NCBI GenBank assembly: GCA_023459355.1
Contig: JAEWUM010000056.1
Span: forward strand, 57,817 to 121,816
DNA: 64,000 nt
Direction: 5' to 3'
DNA from: Bacteroidota bacterium
Lineage (GTDB): Bacteria; Bacteroidota; Bacteroidia; Bacteroidales; Paludibacteraceae
Shown here: piece by piece, positions 26,639 through 34,195 of the stretch
Position numbering within the stretch: the stretch's first letter is position 1
Layout: the number at the start of each line of letters is the position of its first letter
The notes under the pieces: model-generated
The model's database searches: none
What the model saw: the letters and a program-made list of their open reading frames with translations, nothing else
Told to the model about the DNA's origin: nothing
Translations under genes and position numbers: made by a program

Positions 26639-28093
26639 ATGTCTCCAACATTCATTCTTCTCATCATTCTTCTCTATTTCGCTGTGCTTTTTGGCGTTTC
26701 TTACATCTCCGGTCGAAAGGCTGATAATGCCGGGTTTTTTACCGGAAACCGGAAATCGCCCTGGTATGTGGTGGCTTTTGCAACCATTGGTGCGGCTATT
26801 TCAGGTGTGACCTTCGTTTCTGTTCCAGGTATGGTAGCAACCAGTGGATTTTCATATCTGCAAATGGTGTTGGGTTTTGCGGTCGGACAACTGATCATCG
26901 CTTTTGTGCTTATACCTTTGTTTTACCGGATGAACCTGGTGTCAATATATGAATATCTGGAGAACAGGTTTGGTGTGACTACCTACAAGTTAGGGGCGTG
27001 GCTCTTTTTTGTCTCCAAAATGCTGGGCGCTTCTATACGCTTGTTTATTGTCTGCGTGGTATTGCAGTTACTTGTTTTCGATCCGCTTGGCCTGCCTTTC
27101 GTACTGAATTTGTTTTTTACAGTGGGTATCGTGTGGCTCTACACTTTTCGGGGTGGTGTTAAATCCTTAATATGGACAGACTCTCTAAAAACATTCAGTT
27201 TAATTGTTACAGTCGGATTGTGTATTTTCTACATTGCCCGGAATCTGGACGGAAGTCTCTGGAATATCATGGCAAATACCGAAATGTCGAAGATATTCTT
27301 TTTTGATGATGTGAATGATAAACGATTCTTCTTCAAGCAGTTTCTGGCCGGAGTCTTTACGGTAATTGCACTGACAGGATTGGATCAGGATTTGATGCAG
27401 AAAACGCTCAGTTGTAAAAATACTCGGGATTCTCAAAAAAACATGATTACGGGCGGTATTCTGCAAGTCTTCGTGAACTTGCTATTCCTGATGTTGGGTG
27501 TGTTGTTGTACACCTATGCCGCCAATAATCAGATTGTTCTGCCTGAAAAGGGAGATGAAGTATTTCCTTTCCTTGCTACTCAGGGTTATTTTCCGGTTAT
27601 CGTGAGTGTGCTGTTTGTTGTCGGATTGATTTCTGCGGCCTATGCAGCGGCTGGTTCTGCGCTTACGGCACTTACAACTTCGTTTATGGTGGATATATTA
27701 GGTACGACTAAAAAGAAGTCGGAGAAGGAGGTTTCATCTACCCGGATGAAAGTGCATATTGCCATGGCTGTCGTAATGGCAGTTGTTATTTTTGTCATCA
27801 ATATCCTCAATAATACATCGGTCATTGATACGGTTTATAAACTGGCAAGCTATACCTATGGACCGCTTCTGGGTATTTTCGTGTTTGGTATTTTCATCAA
27901 AAAGCAGGTCAGAGATCGTTATGTACCCTGGGTGGCAATTGCTTCTCCGGTGCTGACGCTTATTTTTGACCTCAATTCAAAAGTCTGGTTCAATGGATAT
28001 GAGTTCAGTCACGAACGGCTGATCCTGAATGCGATGTTTACTTTTTTGGGGCTGTGTTTCCTGATTCAGAACCATAAAAGTAAGAATAATTGA
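26639..28093 (+). CDS. Sodium:solute symporter (SSS family)
   Basis: 484 residues from ATG 26639 (the in-frame TTG at 26633 lies in a repeat and is rejected). About 13 membrane helices; typical SSS features are GRKADNAGFFTGNRKSPWY, the GAAISGVTFVSVPG unwound helix and the GLDQDLMQKTLSCKN loop. The family couples uptake of sugars, sialic acid or amino acids to sodium. As the gene follows namZ by 34 bp, import of MurNAc, GlcNAc or a disaccharide is the natural inference, giving the island two different permeases (AmpG-like and SSS). Confidence 0.85.
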   Translation: MSPTFILLIILLYFAVLFGVSYISGRKADNAGFFTGNRKSPWYVVAFATIGAAISGVTFVSVPGMVATSGFSYLQMVLGFAVGQLIIAFVLIPLFYRMNLVSIYEYLENRFGVTTYKLGAWLFFVSKMLGASIRLFIVCVVLQLLVFDPLGLPFVLNLFFTVGIVWLYTFRGGVKSLIWTDSLKTFSLIVTVGLCIFYIARNLDGSLWNIMANTEMSKIFFFDDVNDKRFFFKQFLAGVFTVIALTGLDQDLMQKTLSCKNTRDSQKNMITGGILQVFVNLLFLMLGVLLYTYAANNQIVLPEKGDEVFPFLATQGYFPVIVSVLFVVGLISAAYAAAGSALTALTTSFMVDILGTTKKKSEKEVSSTRMKVHIAMAVVMAVVIFVINILNNTSVIDTVYKLASYTYGPLLGIFVFGIFIKKQVRDRYVPWVAIASPVLTLIFDLNSKVWFNGYEFSHERLILNAMFTFLGLCFLIQNHKSKNN

Positions 28094-28171
28094 TAGTGAA
28101 TAGTGAACCAAATTTATTACATTAGACCTCGAAAGAACTAACCACTAACCACTAACCACTATCAACTAACC
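28094..28171. repeat. Facing 7-bp-period arrays at a convergent gene junction
   Basis: Two TAGTGAA units (28094-28107) begin right after the symporter stop. Opposite, ACTAACC units (28137-28171; GGTTAGT on the minus strand) run into the last codons of queG, including its stop. Thus both convergent genes end in arrays pointing toward each other. Confidence 0.8.
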
Positions 28172-29079
28172 ACAATTTTCCTGATTCGCTCCAAACTCGC
28201 CCGCTTCACTGCCGATTTGCTAAAAATGGCATCAAATTCTTCCTGTGTCATTTTTTGCCAGTCTTCTTTCGTCAGACTGAAAATTTCCGGGGTGGGTGTT
28301 AGCTCCTCGTGGTTGTGCGGGTGACCGAAACGTTTGTTCCAGGGACAAACATCGTTGCAGATGTCGCAACCGGCAATGCATCCGGCAAGTTTGTCTTTTA
28401 ATTCTCCTGGAATTTCTGATTTGCTTTCTAAGGTGAGATAGGAGATGCACTTGCGCGGATCCATGCCTTTGCCGTTCAGGGCGTTGGTCGGACAAGCATC
28501 GATGCATTTCCGGCAGTTGCCACAGCGAAAAGGAAACGGTGCTTCCGAGGGTGTTACATCCACATTCAGCAATAAAATACCAATAAAAACATAGGAACCT
28601 AGCTTCGGGTGAATGAGCAGAGAATTTCGCCCAATCCAACCTAAGCCTGCTTTCTCAGCCCAGCGCTTTTCGAGGATGGGCGCTGAATCCGAGAAGCTAT
28701 GCTGATGATCTTTCGATACACAATCTTCACCATATTCTGCAATGATTTCGGCTTCCAATTGCCAAAGTTTTTGCTTCATGACGGTATGATAATCAACCTT
28801 CGAATAAGCATATTTGGCAATTTTAGGCAAATGTTCTGCCTGTCTTTTTTCCGGAAGATAATTCAGCAACACAACTACTACTGATTTACAGCCCGGAACC
28901 AATACCCGCGGATCGACTCTTTTTTCGAAATTGCGGTTCAGGTAATGCATGTCACCATGCATGCCTTCATCCAACCAGCTACGCATAAATGCCGCATCTT
29001 CATCCAGGGCTTCTGCTTTTGCAATGCCACAGGCATCAAAACCTACCGATAAAGCTGTATGTTGAATGAAATCATGCAT
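28162..29079 (-). CDS. queG: Epoxyqueuosine reductase
   Basis: 305 residues, cytoplasmic. The N-terminal cobalamin-binding half (SVGFDACGIAKAEAL, YLNRNFEKRVDPR) is followed by two ferredoxin-type 4Fe-4S motifs, CGNCRKCIDACPTNAL and CDICNDVCPWNKRF. QueG makes the last step of queuosine formation in tRNA. The length is normal for the short bacteroidal form. The start ATG shares one base with the TGA of the upstream lipoprotein gene, so the two are translationally coupled though functionally unrelated. The last three codons are part of a repeat array. Confidence 0.95.
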   Translation of the reverse strand: MHDFIQHTALSVGFDACGIAKAEALDEDAAFMRSWLDEGMHGDMHYLNRNFEKRVDPRVLVPGCKSVVVVLLNYLPEKRQAEHLPKIAKYAYSKVDYHTVMKQKLWQLEAEIIAEYGEDCVSKDHQHSFSDSAPILEKRWAEKAGLGWIGRNSLLIHPKLGSYVFIGILLLNVDVTPSEAPFPFRCGNCRKCIDACPTNALNGKGMDPRKCISYLTLESKSEIPGELKDKLAGCIAGCDICNDVCPWNKRFGHPHNHEELTPTPEIFSLTKEDWQKMTQEEFDAIFSKSAVKRASLERIRKIVVS

Positions 29080-30215
29080 CAGAGACGTTTTTCAATTTCT
29101 TTCTCTAATGTTTGTAAATTCATGTCCCTGCCAACAATGTCACCTTGTCTGTCAATCAGGAAATAACTGGGAATAGACGTGACATTATAGGTTGTTGCAT
29201 ATACGGTGTTGGGGCCATTAGTAGCACGAACGCAAACCCATGGAAGATTTTCGACTGCATTTTCCCAAAGCATTTTGTTACGGTCGAGCGAAACCTGATA
29301 AATTTCAAATCCCCTTGAAGCATATTTATTGTATATTTCTCTCAGTGCAAAAGTGTATTGAACACTTTCCCGCGATTCAAATGCTGAAAAGTCAAGCAGG
29401 ATTACCTTCCCTGTCAGGTCTGACAGTTTTCGGTTGGTGTTTTTATTGTCCGGGAGTTCAATGTCGATAAATCCGGTAGCCGCATTTTCCGCAATTTCTT
29501 TCCAGTTGGCCTGCTGACGAGCTTGACGCTCTGTTTTGATGGCATCCATGACCAATGCATAAAGATTTTTTGACCTTTCGTAATCAGGCATATAGGTGTT
29601 GTAGGAAGTTGCTACTGCGGCACAATACGGTCGATCTTCTTTAATATAGGGTGAAAAGATGTAGCTGTCGTTTATTTTCTGAAAAACAGCAAAATAAGCA
29701 GCAGTAGAACGTGGGTTTTTCAGGATGATTGGTCTCGCCATTTCTTTGTGTTTTTCAATTAACGACAGTAATTCCGAGACTAATTTTTCCCTTTCAGCAT
29801 CATTCATCCCTTTGATAATTTGATTTGCTTTGCGTTGAATTTCAGCAGCTGATTTCCGGAGTAACTGAATGTCGGTATTGGATGCTGAACCTGTGATTGT
29901 ATATTCCGTTGAGAAATTATCATATGAAGCTGTAATGCCAATTGTTTCGGTTGAATCAACAGCGAAATGAATTTGTTTGCTTCCGACTTTCAAACGATAA
30001 AAATCGGGATAAACCGGACTTTTTGCCCTGAAACGGAATCTGCCGTCGTCTTTTACACGGGTTGAATCCAGTAACGTGATTTTGGCCAGTCCGTTGTGTT
30101 CCAGGTATATCATTTCTCCTGCTCCTCCTTCAATGGTTCCTTCAACTTTAAAATTACCGGTTCTGTTACAAGATGCAAAAACGCTGATAATAAAAATGTA
30201 TACTAATTTATTCAT
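29079..30215 (-). CDS. TlpA/DUF4369-type thioredoxin-like lipoprotein lacking the CXXC motif
   Basis: 378 residues with a lipobox (SVFASC, Cys16). Residues about 20-120 are a DUF4369-like beta-sandwich (VEGTIEGGAGEMIYLEH), a helical linker follows, and 250-378 is a redoxin fold (DLTGKVILLDFSAF, GFEIYQVSLDRNK, YNVTSIPSYFLID with the cis-Pro). Where active thioredoxins have WCxxC this protein has SAFESRES, and no Cys pair exists, so it cannot act as a disulfide reductase. A binding or chaperone role is conceivable. It is the promoter-proximal gene of the pair with queG. Confidence 0.82.
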   Translation of the reverse strand: MNKLVYIFIISVFASCNRTGNFKVEGTIEGGAGEMIYLEHNGLAKITLLDSTRVKDDGRFRFRAKSPVYPDFYRLKVGSKQIHFAVDSTETIGITASYDNFSTEYTITGSASNTDIQLLRKSAAEIQRKANQIIKGMNDAEREKLVSELLSLIEKHKEMARPIILKNPRSTAAYFAVFQKINDSYIFSPYIKEDRPYCAAVATSYNTYMPDYERSKNLYALVMDAIKTERQARQQANWKEIAENAATGFIDIELPDNKNTNRKLSDLTGKVILLDFSAFESRESVQYTFALREIYNKYASRGFEIYQVSLDRNKMLWENAVENLPWVCVRATNGPNTVYATTYNVTSIPSYFLIDRQGDIVGRDMNLQTLEKEIEKRL

Positions 30216-30237
30216 GATATTTAATATTTAAACAGTG

Positions 30238-30267
30238 CAAATTTACATTATTTTTCACGTTTGCCAA
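30238..30267 (-). promoter_or_regulatory. Promoter for the TlpA-like/queG pair
   Basis: Minus-strand TTG (30267-30265), 19-bp spacer and TAAATTTG (30245-30238), giving a leader of only about 15 nt before the ATG at 30215. Confidence 0.55.
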
Positions 30268-30455
30268 AACCAACGGCATTTCATTTCTCGCTGATTATTG
30301 CTATTTTTGGCACATCAATTGACTATGAAGGCCCCTTATGTTACTTGTTTTTATAAGATGTTGATAATAAGCGTGCTTTGATATGTGGTCGCTGTGTTTT
30401 GACCATGACATGTACTAATTTATGCCATATTGGCAGCAAAATATTCTATTTAACA

Positions 30456-32888
30456 ATGAAGAATCAATTTGACAAGTTTTTTTCGGATGAAATGATGGGA
30501 TCTTCGGAAGTGTTTCCGATTATCTCGCTGGATGAACGTTCGCAGGATATTCAATTAGATGAGGGCGCTGTGTTGCCTATTCTTCCCTTACGCAATATGG
30601 TGATATTTCCGGGTGTATTGCTGCCCGTTTCGGTTGCCAGACCTAAATCACTTAAACTGGTACGGAAGGCGCACGAAAATGATGGATTGATAGGAGTGTG
30701 TACCCAAATTGATCGTAAACTCGAAGATCCTTCTGTAGATCAACTGTACACAATCGGAACGGTTGCGCAGGTAGTCCGCATTCTCGAAATGCCGGATGGT
30801 TCCACAACGGTTATCCTGGAAGGGAAACGACGTTTCCGTCTCGGGGAGCTGGTGACAATCAAACCTTATATGAAAGCTCGCGTGCATTTGATGGAAGATA
30901 TTATTCCCGAAGAAAAGAAAAATGACGGGGTATTTTCGGCATTGGTGTCATCTATCAAGGATTTGGCTACCGATATCATCACGAATTCGGGCATGTTGCC
31001 ACCTGAAACCACTTTTGCCATTCGTAACATCGAAAATCCTGTTTTCCTGATTAACTATATTTGTGTCAACTTCGGCTTGCAGGTTAAAGATAAGATTCAT
31101 TTGCTTGAACTCGATGATGTGCTGGAAAGAGGATATCATCTGTTAGAACTTCTGAATAAGGAGTCGCAACTGATTGAAATCAAAATGAATATCCAGAATA
31201 AGGCAAAAGCGGGTATTGATCAGCAGCAAAGGGAGTATTTCCTGCAACAACAGATGAAAACCATCCAAAACGAACTGGGTGTGGTGTCGCCAGAGCAGGA
31301 TGTGGCTGATTTTAAAGAAAGAGCCAAAAAGAAAAAATGGAGTGAGCCTGTTGCCAGGATATTTGACAAGGAGCTGAAGAAGTTGGAACGTACAAGTCAG
31401 CATTCACCCGATTACTCCATTCAGCTGAATTATATCGAAACCATGCTCGATCTGCCGTGGAATGAATATACGGTAGATAATTTCAACCTGAAGAATGCGA
31501 TGAAAGTCCTGAATGCCGACCATTTTGGGATGGAAAAGGTGAAAGATCGCATCATCGAGCATTTGGCTGTACTGAAACTGAAAGGGGATATGAAATCGCC
31601 AATTATTTGTCTGTATGGCCCTCCGGGAGTAGGAAAAACATCGTTGGGAAAATCAATCGCCAAAGCGCTGAATCGTAAATATGTTCGTGTGTCATTGGGT
31701 GGTTTGCACGATGAAGCTGAAATCAGGGGACATCGTCGCACCTATATTGGAGCTATGCCGGGCAGAATTATGCAAAATATCCTGAAGGCAGAATCGGCCA
31801 ATCCGGTTTTCGTGCTGGATGAAATTGACAAAGTGACAGCCGATTACAAGGGAGATCCTTCCTCAGCTCTGTTGGAAGTGCTTGACCCGGAGCAAAATAC
31901 AGCTTTTCATGACAATTATTTAGATGTAGATTTTGACCTGTCGAAGGTTATGTTTGTGGCTACGGCCAACAACCTGAATACCATTCCACGTCCACTGCTC
32001 GATCGCATGGAGTTGATCGAAGTGAGTGGGTACACGCAGGAAGAAAAGGTGGAAATTGCTAAAAGGCATCTGATAACCAAAGAACTCGAGAATCATGGTT
32101 TGAAACCGGAACATGTTTCCCTGAGTAAAGATGTGATTCAGCAACTGATTGAATTATATACCAGAGAATCGGGTGTGCGTTCGCTTAACAGGGAAATTGC
32201 TTCGCTGATGCGAAAAATTGCCAAATTAGTTGCGACGGATGCGAGCTATAATGTGGAAGTCTCGACGGATGAACTGAAATCCTATTTGGGTGCGCCCCGT
32301 TACAGCAAAGAGAAGTATCAGGGGAATGACTATGCCGGTGTGGTAACCGGGTTGGCCTGGACACAGGTGGGAGGCGAGATTTTGTACATCGAATCCAGTT
32401 TGAGCAAGAGTAAAGCCCCCAAACTTACGCTGACCGGTAATCTCGGAGATGTAATGAAAGAGTCGGCCATGCTGGCGCTTGAATACATCAAGTCACATGC
32501 AGAACAGTTACAGGTTGATCCACTGTTGTTCGACGAATGGAATGTGCATATTCATGTGCCCGAAGGTGCGATTCCCAAAGACGGTCCGTCCGCAGGTATT
32601 ACCATGGTGACTGCCCTGGCATCTGCCTTTACCAAACGCAAGGTACGTAAGAACTTAGCCATGACCGGGGAGATTACCCTGCGTGGAAAAGTGTTACCGG
32701 TCGGAGGCATCAAAGAAAAAATTCTGGCAGCCAAACGTGCCGGTATTACCGATATCATCCTGTGTAATGAAAATGAAAAAGACATCGATGAAATTAAACC
32801 CGTTTACCTCAAAGGTTTGAAATTTCATTATGTAAAGGACATCATGGAGGTGTTGGAGTTTGCTCTACTGAAAGAAAAGGTAAATTAA
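30456..32888 (+). CDS. lon: ATP-dependent protease Lon
   Basis: 810 residues from ATG 30456 (MKNQFDKFF); an upstream extension to 30378 is Cys-rich and non-conserved. LON substrate-binding domain from about residue 45 (LPILPLRNMVIFPG), AAA+ module with Walker A GPPGVGKTS near residue 388 and Walker B VFVLDEIDK, then the protease domain with PKDGPSAGITM (catalytic Ser near 711) and GGIKEKILAAKRAG (catalytic Lys). Cytosolic quality-control protease. A TATTTTTG box at 30302-30309 could be its promoter but no clear -33 is seen; the leader would be about 140 nt. Confidence 0.97.
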   Translation: MKNQFDKFFSDEMMGSSEVFPIISLDERSQDIQLDEGAVLPILPLRNMVIFPGVLLPVSVARPKSLKLVRKAHENDGLIGVCTQIDRKLEDPSVDQLYTIGTVAQVVRILEMPDGSTTVILEGKRRFRLGELVTIKPYMKARVHLMEDIIPEEKKNDGVFSALVSSIKDLATDIITNSGMLPPETTFAIRNIENPVFLINYICVNFGLQVKDKIHLLELDDVLERGYHLLELLNKESQLIEIKMNIQNKAKAGIDQQQREYFLQQQMKTIQNELGVVSPEQDVADFKERAKKKKWSEPVARIFDKELKKLERTSQHSPDYSIQLNYIETMLDLPWNEYTVDNFNLKNAMKVLNADHFGMEKVKDRIIEHLAVLKLKGDMKSPIICLYGPPGVGKTSLGKSIAKALNRKYVRVSLGGLHDEAEIRGHRRTYIGAMPGRIMQNILKAESANPVFVLDEIDKVTADYKGDPSSALLEVLDPEQNTAFHDNYLDVDFDLSKVMFVATANNLNTIPRPLLDRMELIEVSGYTQEEKVEIAKRHLITKELENHGLKPEHVSLSKDVIQQLIELYTRESGVRSLNREIASLMRKIAKLVATDASYNVEVSTDELKSYLGAPRYSKEKYQGNDYAGVVTGLAWTQVGGEILYIESSLSKSKAPKLTLTGNLGDVMKESAMLALEYIKSHAEQLQVDPLLFDEWNVHIHVPEGAIPKDGPSAGITMVTALASAFTKRKVRKNLAMTGEITLRGKVLPVGGIKEKILAAKRAGITDIILCNENEKDIDEIKPVYLKGLKFHYVKDIMEVLEFALLKEKVN

Positions 32889-32891
32889 CTT

Positions 32892-32926
32892 TAAACCTGT
32901 CAGGTTTGAAAAACCTGACAGGTTTA
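32892..32926. repeat. ACCTGTCAGGT-type hairpin, copy 1 (convergent lon/ssb junction)
   Basis: Perfect 16-bp arms (32892-32907 and 32911-32926) with a 3-nt loop. It fills the gap between the lon stop and the ssb stop and may terminate both. Related hairpins lie at 34137-34169 and 61567-61598, so it is a member of a dispersed repeat family rather than a gene-specific terminator. Confidence 0.88.
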
Positions 32927-32933
32927 ATTAAAA

Positions 32934-33377
32934 TTAAAATGGCAGTCCGCTTTCTTCCTCATTTGCCGGAGGATCAACTGGCTGTTCTGGTGCCGGTGTA
33001 GCAGGCTGTTGTGTTGTTACCGGCGCTTGAGATTCACCCGTTTCAGCTTTCTTGCCAAGCAATTGCATATTGTCGACATATATTTCAGTTGTGTATCTCT
33101 TGATACCATCTTTTTCCCAAGAACGGGTTTGAATTTTTCCTTCGATGTACAACTGAGATCCTTTCCGTACATATTTTTCAGCAATTTCTGCCAGACCCCG
33201 CCAGGCAACAATATTGTGCCATTCGGTGCGGTCGGGAACCTGTGTCCCGTTTTGCATAGTGAAACCTCTTTCTGTTGTGGCTAAAGGAAAGTTAGCAACA
33301 GCCACATTTTTGTCGAGATAGCGTACTTCGGGGTCTCTGCCCACGTTTCCTACTAAAATTACTTTGTTTACAGACAT
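32934..33377 (-). CDS. ssb: Single-stranded DNA-binding protein
   Basis: 147 residues. OB-fold from the start (MSVNKVILVGNVGRDPEVRY, TEWHNIVAWRGLAEIAEKY, GSQLYIEGKIQTRSW), then a Pro/Gln-rich linker and an acidic tail ending EEESGLPF, the equivalent of the DDIPF tip that recruits repair and replication proteins. In many Bacteroidota ssb sits beside gldE-gldD; here those genes are 7.7 kb away. Confidence 0.96.
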   Translation of the reverse strand: MSVNKVILVGNVGRDPEVRYLDKNVAVANFPLATTERGFTMQNGTQVPDRTEWHNIVAWRGLAEIAEKYVRKGSQLYIEGKIQTRSWEKDGIKRYTTEIYVDNMQLLGKKAETGESQAPVTTQQPATPAPEQPVDPPANEEESGLPF

Positions 33378-33490
33378 AATTCTTTTGTTTTATAGGTTGG
33401 TGATAAAAATTAATTCGATGTAAAAGTAGCGCTATTTTAATTTTTATCCAACCCAAAGAAATTAATATATTCTTAAAATAATATAATCAG

Positions 33491-33510
33491 CCTCCGGTTA
33501 AAACCGGAGG
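33491..33510 (-). terminator. Hairpin after ridA
   Basis: Perfect 9-bp arms (CCTCCGGTT 33491-33499 and 33502-33510) with a 2-nt loop, 15 bp beyond the ridA stop. The minus-strand sequence after it is T-rich but interrupted, so termination is likely though not certain. Confidence 0.7.
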
Positions 33511-33524
33511 TTATTGATAAAATG

Positions 33525-33902
33525 TCATTTAACCGCAACTGTTTCAATTTCAACTAGGGCTTCCATAGGAAGGTCTTTCACTGCAAATGCGGCACGGGCA
33601 GGAAAATCAGATTGGAAGTATTGCTTATATACCTCATTCATTGCAGCAAAATTACGGATGTCCGATAGATATACCCGATTTTTAACCACGTGATCCAAAC
33701 TATATCCGGCTGCTTGCAGAATGGCGGTTATATTCTTAAATACCTGATCTGTCTGTCCTGCAATGTCAGTAGCTTCGATCTTAGCTGTTAATGGGTTTAT
33801 AGGGAGTTGTCCGGAAATGTATAAAGTGTTATTTACTTCAACAGCCTGACTGTAAGGGCCAACTGCTGCAGGGGCATGGGGAGTGGAGATTATTCGTTTC
33901 AT
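33525..33902 (-). CDS. ridA: RidA-family enamine/imine deaminase
   Basis: 125 residues, the normal length for the YjgF/YER057c/UK114 fold. Signature PFPARAAFAVKDLP-type block with the active-site Arg (FPARAAF) and the final ALVEIETVAV with the conserved Glu. RidA hydrolyses reactive 2-aminoacrylate released by PLP enzymes. Single gene with its own terminator hairpin. Confidence 0.94.
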   Translation of the reverse strand: MKRIISTPHAPAAVGPYSQAVEVNNTLYISGQLPINPLTAKIEATDIAGQTDQVFKNITAILQAAGYSLDHVVKNRVYLSDIRNFAAMNEVYKQYFQSDFPARAAFAVKDLPMEALVEIETVAVK

Positions 33903-34103
33903 AATAATACAAATGGTTTAATGTTTAATAGTTTAAGTGTTATTTGTTCAACAATTTGAATGTTTTATGAAAACAAAAATACTAAAACTTTTCTGCTCTT
34001 CAATTGCTCATTGAACTTTTTTGCATATATGTTATTTATGGATTATTCAATTGGATGGCATTTATTGTATTTCTTTTTCCTTTTAGTTCTCCGCTATTTT
34101 ATT

Positions 34104-34111
34104 TATCTTTG
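34104..34111 (+). promoter_or_regulatory. valS: -7 element of the valS promoter
   Basis: TATCTTTG matches TAnnTTTG exactly and lies 84 bp upstream of the valS ATG. A convincing TTG -33 box is absent, so support is partial. Confidence 0.45.
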
Positions 34112-34136
34112 CACTACGAAATATTTATCGTTCATT

Positions 34137-34169
34137 AAACCTGTCAGCTTCTAAAAATCTGACAGGTTT
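34137..34169. repeat. ACCTGTCAGGT-type hairpin, copy 2 (in the valS leader)
   Basis: 11-bp arms (AAACCTGTCAG 34137-34147, 34159-34169) with an 11-nt loop. Unlike copy 1 it lies between the predicted promoter and the start codon of valS, so it would be transcribed as part of the 5' leader. The shorter arms suggest an eroded copy. Confidence 0.8.
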
Positions 34170-34195
34170 GAAATATTTTAACAATATAATCACAA

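Noticed and set aside
30378..30455. 26-residue N-terminal extension of Lon
   Set aside because: Cys-rich and without similarity to Lon; ATG at 30456 gives the normal start.
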